DNA from: CAYUIG01 sp964444685
GTDB lineage: Bacteria; Gemmatimonadota; Gemmatimonadetes; Longimicrobiales; RSA9
Direction of reading: 5' to 3'
Length of the DNA: 7,640 nucleotides
Assembly: GCA_964444685.1 (NCBI GenBank)
Contig: CAYUIG010000087.1
Location: 1 to 7,640 of the forward strand
Below are positions 1-5,522 of the stretch, in pieces (position 1 is the stretch's first letter; every line of letters begins with the position of its first letter). The translations under genes and the position numbers were made by a program. The notes below the pieces were generated by a model, which was not told where the DNA came from, ran no database searches, and saw nothing but the letters and a program-made list of their open reading frames with translations.

Positions 1-847
1 CCATGCGCACCCACTCCAGCTCGCGCTCGAGCGTGCGCTGCCGGGCCGACTCCTGCTTCTCCTCGAGGCGCAGCCGCTCGCGCTTCTGCTCGAGCCAGGA
101 CGAGTAGTTCCCCTTCCACGGGACACCCTCGCCGCGATCCAGCTCGAGGATCCACTCCGCCACGTTGTCGAGGAAGTAGCGGTCGTGCGTGATGGCGACG
201 ATGGTGCCCTTGAACTCCTTCAGGTGCCGCTCCAGCCACGCGACCGATTCCGCATCGAGATGGTTCGTCGGCTCGTCGAGCAGCAGCAGGTCCGGCTCCT
301 CGAGCAGGACCTTGCACAGTGCGACGCGCCGCCGCTCGCCGCCGGAGAGGTGTTCGACACTCGCGTCACCGGGCGGGAGGCGCAGCGCATCCATCGCAAT
401 CTCGATGCGGCGGTCCAGCTCCCACGCGCCGACCGCGTCGATGCGCTCCTGCACCGCGGCCTGCTCGTCGATCAGCGCCTGCATCGCGTCGTCGTCCATA
501 GGCTCCGCGAAGCGCGCGTTGATCTCGTCGTAGCGACGCAGCAGATCGCGGATCGGGCGGACCGCCTCCTCCACGTTCCCTTTCACGTCCAGCTTCGGGT
601 CGAGCTGCGGCTCCTGCGGCAGGTAGCCGATGCGCGTCCCCTTGGCGGGCCACGCCTCGCCCTGGAACTCCCTGTCCACGCCCGCCATGATGCGCAGCAG
701 GCTGCTCTTCCCCGCTCCGTTCGCACCAACGACGCCGATCTTGGCGCCCGGGAAGAAGGAGAGCCAGATACCCTTCAGGATCTCCCGCGACGGTGGCACC
801 ACCTTGCGGAGATCCTTCATCACGAAGATGTACTGCGGTCCGTTCAT
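1..847 (-). CDS. ettA: EttA, energy-dependent translational throttle ABC-F ATPase (N-terminal half; cut by window edge)
   Basis: ABC-F protein that binds the ribosomal E site and, in the characterised E. coli EttA, gates entry into elongation according to ATP/ADP state. The reading frame is open for 282 codons from ATG at 847 to the window edge, about half of the usual 555 or so residues. The first ABC domain is complete: Walker A GANGAGKSS (41-49), Q-loop GYLPQEPQL (74-82), signature LSGGE (167-171), Walker B plus ABC-F hallmark LLLLDEPTNHLD (187-198) and switch His221. From memory, blocks such as LSFFPGAKIG, DAESVAWLER and the ILELDRGEG...GNYSSWLEQK region match E. coli EttA almost residue for residue, which separates it from Uup, YheS and resistance ABC-Fs. 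The inter-domain linker begins near 255. The start matches the family N-terminus (…VVPP at 16-19) and follows AAGGA (857-861) with 9 nt spacing. It is the second gene of an operon after the ferredoxin. The second ABC domain lies outside the window. Confidence 0.95.
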   Translation of the reverse strand, partial: MNGPQYIFVMKDLRKVVPPSREILKGIWLSFFPGAKIGVVGANGAGKSSLLRIMAGVDREFQGEAWPAKGTRIGYLPQEPQLDPKLDVKGNVEEAVRPIRDLLRRYDEINARFAEPMDDDAMQALIDEQAAVQERIDAVGAWELDRRIEIAMDALRLPPGDASVEHLSGGERRRVALCKVLLEEPDLLLLDEPTNHLDAESVAWLERHLKEFKGTIVAITHDRYFLDNVAEWILELDRGEGVPWKGNYSSWLEQKRERLRLEEKQESARQRTLERELEWVRM

Positions 848-856
848 TCCACTCTT

Positions 857-861
857 TCCTT
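857..861 (-). promoter_or_regulatory. Ribosome binding site of ettA
   Basis: AAGGA on the minus strand, 9 nt before the ATG at 847. Its first base is the last base of the ferredoxin TGA, so ribosomes ending on the ferredoxin would be well placed to start ettA. Confidence 0.7.
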
Positions 862-1109
862 CAGGGCACGAGCCTCGTCCCGTCCGCGTTATACACCTCG
901 AGCGCGTCGACGGGACAGATGTCGCACGACAGGATCAGCCGGTCGCGCTCGATGACGGTGGCGTCGTCCTTGAAGCGGACGATCCCGTCCTCATCGAACT
1001 CGAAGACCTCCGGTGCCTGCTCGATGCAGTCGCCGAAACCGACGCACAGCAGGCGGTCGATCCGGATCGTGAGGTCTCCGAACTCTCTCTTGTGTTCCTC
1101 GAGCATCAT
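861..1109 (-). CDS. Small single-cluster ferredoxin ([3Fe-4S] or [4Fe-4S] type)
   Basis: An 82-residue acidic protein of the monocluster ferredoxin family (Fer4_13/Fer4_15 type), a soluble one-electron carrier. It has the family layout: IRIDRLLCVGFGDC (15-28), then APEVFEFDEDG (32-42), then the C-terminal CDICPVDALEV (62-72). Cluster ligands would be Cys22, Cys28 and Cys65 (the CP cysteine). The position that carries the second cysteine in CxxCxxC proteins is Phe25, so a [3Fe-4S] cluster is possible. An extra Cys62 lies 3 residues before Cys65 and might serve as a fourth ligand; the sequence cannot decide. No partner P450, oxidoreductase or biosynthetic gene is in the window. Its stop is 13 nt before ettA, whose Shine-Dalgarno begins on the last base of this stop codon, so the two are probably co-transcribed. 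Two adjacent ATGs (1109, 1106) are possible starts; neither has a clear Shine-Dalgarno. The palindromic element at 1132-1235 begins 22 nt upstream. Confidence 0.85.
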   Translation of the reverse strand: MMLEEHKREFGDLTIRIDRLLCVGFGDCIEQAPEVFEFDEDGIVRFKDDATVIERDRLILSCDICPVDALEVYNADGTRLVP

Positions 1110-1131
1110 TGTTGTTACATGCGAACGAAAG

Positions 1132-1235
1132 ATTCACCACAGAGGCGCAGAGAACACGGAGAACAGATTCATGATTGGTTCGTCGTGGTTCACCGCCTCG
1201 GTTTCCTCTGCGTCCTCTGCGCCTCTGTGGTGAAT
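1132..1235. repeat. Palindromic intergenic repeat with 21-bp perfect arms
   Basis: The arms are 1132-1152 and 1215-1235, exact reverse complements over 21 bp. The next 13 bases inward still pair at about 8 positions. The left arm begins ATTCACCACAGAGGCGC. The centre (about 1166-1200) is less symmetric. The internal CAGAG/CACGG purine-rich wording resembles a dispersed palindromic element that I recognise from many unrelated environmental genomes, where it is often mistranslated as spurious peptides containing HHRGAE or LCVLCASVV. The element would form a long hairpin in RNA from either strand. It has no coding content of its own: the open frames across it are in-frame readings of the repeat. 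It lies between divergent genes, 22 nt upstream of the ferredoxin start, so it probably falls in that operon's leader or promoter. A non-autonomous mobile element (MITE or REP-like) is one possible origin, but no target duplication was identified. Confidence 0.8.
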
Positions 1236-1263
1236 GCCGTTGGCATGAGGCAACCCGGTCGCA

Positions 1264-1283
1264 GGGGGCGGAAGGGTGCCCCC
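1264..1283 (+). other. GC-rich hairpin in the leader of the kinase/DegV fusion gene
   Basis: GGGGGC (1264-1269) pairs perfectly with GCCCCC (1278-1283) around an 8-nt loop. No T-run follows, so it is not an intrinsic terminator. It may be a structural element of the 5' leader or chance in GC-rich sequence. Confidence 0.35.
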
Positions 1284-1290
1284 GAAACGT

Positions 1291-1336
1291 CCGGTCCGCA
1301 AGGCCCGGGCTCGCTGTTGCGCCGAAGGCGGACCGG
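1291..1336 (+). promoter_or_regulatory. Inverted repeat overlapping the ribosome binding site
   Basis: CCGGTCCGC (1291-1299) and GCGGACCGG (1328-1336) are exact 9-bp reverse complements, 28 nt apart. The right arm covers most of the Shine-Dalgarno AAGGCGG (1325-1331). If transcription starts upstream of 1291, the paired form would block ribosome binding to the fusion gene at 1339. Alternatively it is an operator for a dimeric regulator. No riboswitch class is recognised. Confidence 0.4.
1325..1331 (+). promoter_or_regulatory. Ribosome binding site that decides the start of the fusion gene
   Basis: AAGGCGG differs at one base from AAGGAGG and sits 7 nt before the ATG at 1339. The alternative ATG at 1354 has no comparable site, and the in-frame ATG at 1276 lies within the GC hairpin. 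Confidence 0.6.
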
Positions 1337-1338
1337 GT

Positions 1339-3174
1339 ATGTTGGACGTTCCCATGCGCATTGAATACCTCGATGGCGCGCGGCTGCGCCGTTCCCTGAT
1401 CGCGGGGTGCGACTTCGTCCAGCATCAGCGGGCGGAGCTGAACCGCATCAACGTGTTCCCCGTGCCGGATGGGGATACGGGAACGAACCTGGCGCTGACG
1501 GCGGCCGCGATCGCGGATCGCATGCGCGGGCTGCGGGAAGACGTCGCCTCCGTTTCAGAGGTGGCGGACGCGGCGGCGGATGCGGCGATCCTCGGTGCGC
1601 GCGGGAACTGCGGCATGATCCTCTCCCACTTCCTGCTCGGCTTCGCGCGCAGTCTGGATGGGCGCGGGCGCGTCACCGCGCCCGAGTTCGCAACGTCGAT
1701 GGGCGACGCGGTGGCGCACGTGTACGGCGCGCTCGAGCAGCCGGTCGAGGGCACGATCCTGACCGTCATGCGCGAGGTCTCGGAGGAAGCGGCGCGTCGG
1801 GCGACGGGCGACTTCGTCGACCTCACCGAGGCCTTGTTGACACGCGCTCGCGAAGCGCTGGCACGTACACCGGAGCTGCTGCCGGTCCTCGCCCGTGCGG
1901 GCGTCGTCGATGCGGGCGCCAAGGGCTTCGTCCATCTGATGGAGGGGATCGTCCGCTACATCCACGGCGCCCCCTTCGTCCCGCTCGAGGAGCCGGCCTC
2001 CTACGACGAAGCACCCTCCGCAGCCGCTGCGGCGGAGTACCCGTCGGCGAGCGAGCGCTTCCGCTTCTGCACGGAGGCGCTGGTCCGCGGCCATGCGCTG
2101 CCGGATGCGGATGCGGTGCGCGCCGAGCTGAAGGCTCGCGGCGACTCGCTCATCGTGATCCGCGGCAGCGACGTCCTCAAGGTGCACATCCACACGGACG
2201 ATCCGGAGGACGTCTTCGCGTACCTGCGCACACTCGGCCGTCTCGCCACCCACAAGGCCGAGGACATGGTGGCGCAGCACGAAGCGGTCGAACGCGCGGC
2301 ATCGACGCACGTCCGGCTGGCGCGCCGGCCCGTGAGCATCGTGGCTGACAGCGGCTGCGACCTTCCGGAGGAGATCGTACGCGCGCACGGTCTCCACATC
2401 GTGCCGCTCGCACTCATCGTGGGCGACCGCGTACTGCGCGACCGGATCGACATCACGCCCGGCGAGTTCCTCGCGCGCCAGGAATCGGGTGAGAAGGCGA
2501 CGACGTCGCAGCCGCCGCCTGCCGCGTTCCTCGAGGCGTATCAACGCGCCGCGCAGGACGGTGAAGCGGTGCTGGGCGTGCTGCTCGCATCGCGGCTTTC
2601 CGGCACGTACGCGAGCGGCGAAGCGGCGGCGCGCTCGTTCCGCGATGCGCCGCTCCGCCTCGTCGACAGTGCGGCCGCGTCCATCGCGCAGGGCCTGCTC
2701 GTACTCAAGGCCGCCGAGCTCGCCGAACTCGCCATGGATCTGGATGCGATCGCGGCCGAGCTGGCGCGCATCCGTCGGCGGTCCGGAATCTTCTTCACGG
2801 TCGAACACTTCGACAATCTGCTCGCATCGGGACGGGTGGGACGGGGCAAGGTGCTGATCGCAGGACTGCTCGACATCAAGCCGATCCTCGGACTCGACGA
2901 CGCGGGCACGGTCGTGCCGGTCGCGAACGTGCGCGGCAGCCGCAACGCACTGCCGCGCGTGATCGAGGAGCTCGCGCTACGGATCCCGCCGGATGCGCAG
3001 CGGCTGCGTTTCGGGATCGTGCACATCGGGCGGCCGGAGATCGTAGCGGAAGCGACGGCCGCGCTGACGGAGCGGTTCGGTGAACGGGAGACGATCGCGG
3101 CCGAGGCGAGTCCGGTACTCGCCACTCACCTCGGCCGCGGCGCCTGGGCGATCGCCTGGATGCTCGAGGACTGA
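1339..3174 (+). CDS. Fused fatty acid kinase: FakA-like DhaL kinase + DegV (FakB-like) fatty-acid-binding domain
   Basis: A 611-residue protein predicted to phosphorylate fatty acids, joining in one chain what Firmicutes make as FakA (kinase) and FakB (acyl carrier). Residues 1 to about 205 are the DhaL/Dak2 ATP domain, with NVFPVPDGDTGTN (38-50; Asp44 and Asp46 for Mg-nucleotide) and GARGNCG (86-92). Residues about 235-315 match the FakA middle domain, keeping the zinc-site pattern Cys244, His283 and His285 (FCTEALV, VHIHTDDP). Residues about 331-611 are a full DegV domain: VADSGCDLP, TTSQP (388-392), SRLSGTY (418-424), VDSAAAS (442-448), SGRVGRGK and THLGRG (596-601; His597). The usual HxGPG reads HLGRG here. 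The separate FakA C-terminal domain is absent and DegV takes its place. ATG 1339 is chosen for its Shine-Dalgarno; ATG 1354 (MRIEYLDG) fits the YloV/FakA N-terminus equally well. The function is inferred from domains; neither activity is shown. Confidence 0.9.
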   Translation: MLDVPMRIEYLDGARLRRSLIAGCDFVQHQRAELNRINVFPVPDGDTGTNLALTAAAIADRMRGLREDVASVSEVADAAADAAILGARGNCGMILSHFLLGFARSLDGRGRVTAPEFATSMGDAVAHVYGALEQPVEGTILTVMREVSEEAARRATGDFVDLTEALLTRAREALARTPELLPVLARAGVVDAGAKGFVHLMEGIVRYIHGAPFVPLEEPASYDEAPSAAAAAEYPSASERFRFCTEALVRGHALPDADAVRAELKARGDSLIVIRGSDVLKVHIHTDDPEDVFAYLRTLGRLATHKAEDMVAQHEAVERAASTHVRLARRPVSIVADSGCDLPEEIVRAHGLHIVPLALIVGDRVLRDRIDITPGEFLARQESGEKATTSQPPPAAFLEAYQRAAQDGEAVLGVLLASRLSGTYASGEAAARSFRDAPLRLVDSAAASIAQGLLVLKAAELAELAMDLDAIAAELARIRRRSGIFFTVEHFDNLLASGRVGRGKVLIAGLLDIKPILGLDDAGTVVPVANVRGSRNALPRVIEELALRIPPDAQRLRFGIVHIGRPEIVAEATAALTERFGERETIAAEASPVLATHLGRGAWAIAWMLED

Positions 3175-3175
3175 C

Positions 3176-3562
3176 TCAGCCGATGTGGGCGATCGCGTCG
3201 ATCTCGACGCGCACGTCCTTCGGCAGCCGACCTGCCTGCACCGTCGAACGTGCCGGACGGTGATCACCGAAATGGCGGGCGTACACTTCGTTCATCGCGC
3301 CGAACTCGTTCATGTCGGCGAGGAACACGGTGGTCTTCACGACGTTCGCGAGGCTGCCGCCCGCAGCCTCGAGGATCGCGGCGAGATTGCGCAGCACCTG
3401 CTCGGTCTGCGCCGCGACGTCGCCGCCCACGACTTCCATGGTTGCCGGATCCAGCGGGATCTGACCGGCCGTGAACACGAACGGCCCGGCCACGATCGCC
3501 TGACTGTAGGGACCGATCGCGGCGGGTGCCGCGTCGGTAGCCAGCGTCTTCAACGACCCCAT
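3176..3562 (-). CDS. ridA: RidA family enamine/imine deaminase
   Basis: A 128-residue cytosolic trimer-forming protein of the YjgF/YER057c/UK114 family. RidA hydrolyses reactive enamine/imine intermediates, such as 2-aminoacrylate released by PLP enzymes, to keto acids and ammonia. The length is typical. Family landmarks are GPYSQA (17-22), FVFTAGQIPLDP (28-39), QTEQVLRNL (52-60), VVKTTVFLADM (74-84), and PARSTVQAGRLPKDVRVEIDA (103-123). Arg105, the substrate-carboxylate arginine, and Glu120 of the active site are both present, which supports an active RidA (archetypal subgroup) rather than an inactive paralogue. The start overlaps the end of hldA by 13 nt in another frame, and a strong GGGGAGG (3570-3576) inside hldA lies 7 nt upstream. 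Its translation is therefore probably linked to the hldA mRNA. Its stop is 1 nt from the stop of the convergent fusion gene. The physiological substrate is unknown from this sequence. Confidence 0.93.
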   Translation of the reverse strand: MGSLKTLATDAAPAAIGPYSQAIVAGPFVFTAGQIPLDPATMEVVGGDVAAQTEQVLRNLAAILEAAGGSLANVVKTTVFLADMNEFGAMNEVYARHFGDHRPARSTVQAGRLPKDVRVEIDAIAHIG

Positions 3563-4599
3563 CCTCTTTCCTCCCCGGCCGTCCCGCCGGCACGCGCCAG
3601 CGGATCCGGCCTCTCGAAGTGCTCGCGCACGACCGTGCGCAGCTCATCCGCGCTCACCGTGGCCACGCCCGCCTTGGCGATGCCGATGCCCGCCGCGTGG
3701 TTCGCGAGCATGGCGGCCTCGATCGGTGTGGCTCCGGCGGCGAGCGCAACCGCGATCATCGCGGTCACCGTGTCTCCGGCCCCGGAAACGTCGTAGACCG
3801 AGCGCGCGACCGTGGGCACGCGCACGTGGTCACCGCCGCTCGTGGCGAGCGCCATGCCCTGCTCGCCGAGTGTCAACAGCAGGTTCTCGCACTCCAGCCG
3901 TGCGCGCGTCCGCTGCATCCACTCCGCATCGTCGGGATGCACGGTCTCGCGCAGTGCGGCCGCGAGCTCGATGCGATTGGGCTTCAGTACGGATGCGCCC
4001 CGGTAGGCGAAGAACGAACGGAACTTCGGATCGACGACCACCGGCAGGGCGTGCGTGCGCGCGGCGTCGAGTGCCGCCGCGATGACGTTCGGTGTGAGCA
4101 CGCCCTTGTCGTAGTCCTCGACGACCACCGCATCGGCGTCCGCCGCGTAGCGCGCGATGCGCGCCGCGAGCTCCGCGGCGTCGTCGTCGCCGAGAAAGGC
4201 GTCGGACTCCCGGTCGTAGCGCGCCACCTGCTGGCGCCGTACGAGCACGCGCGTCTTGACCGTCGTCGGGCGGTCGTGTGCGACGAGTACGCCCGCACCG
4301 TCGATGCCCAGCCGCTCCATTCCGGCCAGGATGTGGGCGCCGGCGTCATCCGCTCCCACGCAGCCGGCCGCGACGCAGGCTGCACCCAGTGCGACGACGT
4401 TGGCGGCCACGTTCCCGGCGCCACCGAGCGCACGCCACTCCTCTTCGACGTGCACGACGGGTACCGGGGCCTCGGGGGAGATCCGCGACGCCGACCCCTG
4501 GACGTACTCGTCGAGCATGAGGTCCCCGAGCACGAGCACGCGAACGGTGCGTGCACGCTCCAGCAGGACCTCGAGGCGCTCGGGGGAAAGGGAATCCAT
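3550..4599 (-). CDS. hldA: D-glycero-D-manno-heptose-7-phosphate kinase (HldA/RfaE1, kinase domain only)
   Basis: A 349-residue PfkB/ribokinase-fold sugar kinase. HldA phosphorylates D-glycero-D-manno-heptose 7-phosphate at C1, a step toward ADP-heptose for the LPS core or other heptosylated glycans. Residues VLVLGDLMLDEYVQG (21-35) followed by SRISPEAPVPVV (38-49), and the GGAGNVAAN block (59-67), are characteristic of the HldE N-terminal domain rather than of generic PfkB kinases. Other landmarks are VVVEDYDKGVL (158-168), DPKF (190-193), LKPNRIEL (205-212) and the PfkB signature DVSGAGDT (270-277), with Asp276 as catalytic base. The protein ends about 70 residues after this signature, so the cytidylyltransferase-like half of E. 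coli HldE is missing. A separate HldC/RfaE2 is expected elsewhere. ATG 4599 is chosen by homology; upstream codons in the same frame (to 4701) read as proline-rich non-family sequence. The Shine-Dalgarno is weak. It is divergent from mlaE and upstream of ridA. Confidence 0.9.
   Translation of the reverse strand: MDSLSPERLEVLLERARTVRVLVLGDLMLDEYVQGSASRISPEAPVPVVHVEEEWRALGGAGNVAANVVALGAACVAAGCVGADDAGAHILAGMERLGIDGAGVLVAHDRPTTVKTRVLVRRQQVARYDRESDAFLGDDDAAELAARIARYAADADAVVVEDYDKGVLTPNVIAAALDAARTHALPVVVDPKFRSFFAYRGASVLKPNRIELAAALRETVHPDDAEWMQRTRARLECENLLLTLGEQGMALATSGGDHVRVPTVARSVYDVSGAGDTVTAMIAVALAAGATPIEAAMLANHAAGIGIAKAGVATVSADELRTVVREHFERPDPLARAGGTAGEERGWGR
3570..3576 (-). promoter_or_regulatory. 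Ribosome binding site of ridA inside hldA
   Basis: GGGGAGG on the minus strand, 7 nt before the ridA ATG (3562), encoded within the last codons of hldA. It is the strongest Shine-Dalgarno of the hldA-ridA unit. Confidence 0.7.
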
Positions 4600-4656
4600 T
4601 CGGTACTCGGCACGGAACTTGTACGAGTGCGGCGCGCCGCCGGGCGACGGGATGGG

Positions 4657-4685
4657 AAGGTACCGCGGCGTGCGCGGGTTGTAAA
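4657..4685 (-). promoter_or_regulatory. Possible sigma70-type promoter for hldA-ridA
   Basis: On the minus strand, TTTACA (4680-4685) matches TTGACA at 5 of 6 positions. After a 17-nt spacer, TACCTT (4657-4662) is a weak -10 (3 of 6, keeping the first two bases and the last T). Transcription would start near 4650, giving a leader of about 50 nt before hldA. It is the best candidate I see in the 104-bp divergent gap, but the -10 is poor. Confidence 0.25.
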
Positions 4686-4687
4686 GC

Positions 4688-4694
4688 GAGGGAG
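4688..4694 (+). promoter_or_regulatory. Ribosome binding site of mlaE
   Basis: GAGGGAG lies 9 nt before the ATG at 4704. It selects this start over the in-frame ATG at 4551, which would lie inside hldA on the other strand and add 51 residues unlike the family. Confidence 0.65.
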
Positions 4695-4703
4695 CGAGCA
4701 CGG

Positions 4704-5522
4704 ATGGCAGAGATCGCAGCGGCGGTCGAAGACAGGATCCGAGGCGTTGCCACGGGTGTCCTGGAGTATTTCGTGCTCGCCGCCCGTGCGACCCGCTTCA
4801 TCGTTTCACGCCCGTTCTACTGGCGGGACACGATCGTCCAGATGGACCGGATCGGCGTCGGCTCGATTCCCATCGTGCTGCTCACGGGTCTGTTCACGGG
4901 CATGGTGCTCGCACTCCAGAGCTCCGTGGAACTGAGCAAGTTCGGCGCGGACATCTACATCGGTAACCTCGTCGGCGCGTCGATGGTGCGCGAGCTGGGC
5001 CCGGTGCTCTGTTCGCTGATGGTCGCAGGCCGGGCCGCGTCGGGCATCGCAGCGGAGCTGGGCTCCATGCGCGTGACCGAACAGATCGATGCGCTTCAGA
5101 GCTTCGGCACCGACCCCATCCGGAAGCTGGTGACGCCGCGCCTGCTCGCGGGCCTCGTCATGCTGCCCGTGCTCACGATCATCGCGGACATCGTCGGCAT
5201 CATCGGCGGGATGATCATCTCGATCTTCCGCATCGGCATCACCGCGGACGCATACATCCAGGGTGTGCTGAACACCCTCGCGCAGTCCGGGTTCGTGCTG
5301 GGCGTGATTCCGCGCGACTTCGTGAGCGGCCTGCTCAAGCCGCTCGTGTTCGGCGCGATCATCACGCTCACCGCCGCCTACTACGGCCTGAATACGAAGG
5401 GTGGCACGGAAGGCGTCGGCCTCGCCGCGACGCGCGCCGTCGTCAGCTGCTCGGTGCTCATCCTCGCGACCGACTACTTCCTGACGCAGCTGCTGCTCGT
5501 GATCCTCGCGCCCGCCGCATGA
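4704..5522 (+). CDS. mlaE: MlaE family ABC transporter permease (phospholipid transport)
   Basis: A 272-residue inner-membrane permease of the MlaE/YrbE (DUF140) family. As a dimer it forms the transmembrane core of the Mla complex, moving phospholipids between inner membrane and periplasmic MCE protein. The length is close to the usual 260. An N-terminal amphipathic segment (about 15-45, with RPFYWRDTIVQM) precedes hydrophobic segments near 52-72, 148-178, 212-228 and 246-268. The family signature is clear: ELGPVLCSLMVAGRAASGIAAELGSMRVTEQIDAL, residues 97-131. Other blocks are SFGTDPIRKLVTPR (133-146) and YYGLNTKGGTEGVG (226-239). The start is supported by GAGGGAG 9 nt upstream. It is the first gene of mlaEFD: its TGA shares an ATGA with mlaF. 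Direction of lipid transport cannot be read from sequence. A TGD/YrbE-type transporter for another lipid is a less likely alternative. Confidence 0.94.
   Translation: MAEIAAAVEDRIRGVATGVLEYFVLAARATRFIVSRPFYWRDTIVQMDRIGVGSIPIVLLTGLFTGMVLALQSSVELSKFGADIYIGNLVGASMVRELGPVLCSLMVAGRAASGIAAELGSMRVTEQIDALQSFGTDPIRKLVTPRLLAGLVMLPVLTIIADIVGIIGGMIISIFRIGITADAYIQGVLNTLAQSGFVLGVIPRDFVSGLLKPLVFGAIITLTAAYYGLNTKGGTEGVGLAATRAVVSCSVLILATDYFLTQLLLVILAPAA

Noticed and set aside
1132..1235. Reading the palindrome as a CRISPR repeat pair or an insertion sequence end pair
   Set aside because: There are only two arms in inverted orientation, no spacers, and no transposase between or near them.
1317..1343. TTGCGC and TATGTT as a promoter for the kinase/DegV gene
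   Set aside because: The spacer is 15 nt, the -35 is poor, and it would give an almost leaderless transcript that ignores the good ribosome binding site.
630..1364. 244-residue plus-strand open frame across the ferredoxin and the palindrome
   Set aside because: It is antisense to ettA and the ferredoxin and reads through the repeat; it has no family match and no ribosome binding site.
1555..2808. 417-residue minus-strand open frame
   Set aside because: Arg-rich shadow on the opposite strand of the kinase/DegV gene, typical of GC-rich codon use; no domain.
4551..4703. 51-residue N-terminal extension of mlaE
   Set aside because: The extension overlaps hldA on the other strand, is unlike MlaE proteins, and a good ribosome binding site supports ATG 4704.
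3619..4935. 438-residue plus-strand open frame
   Set aside because: Antisense to hldA and runs into mlaE in a different frame; composition is Arg/His-rich with no recognisable fold.
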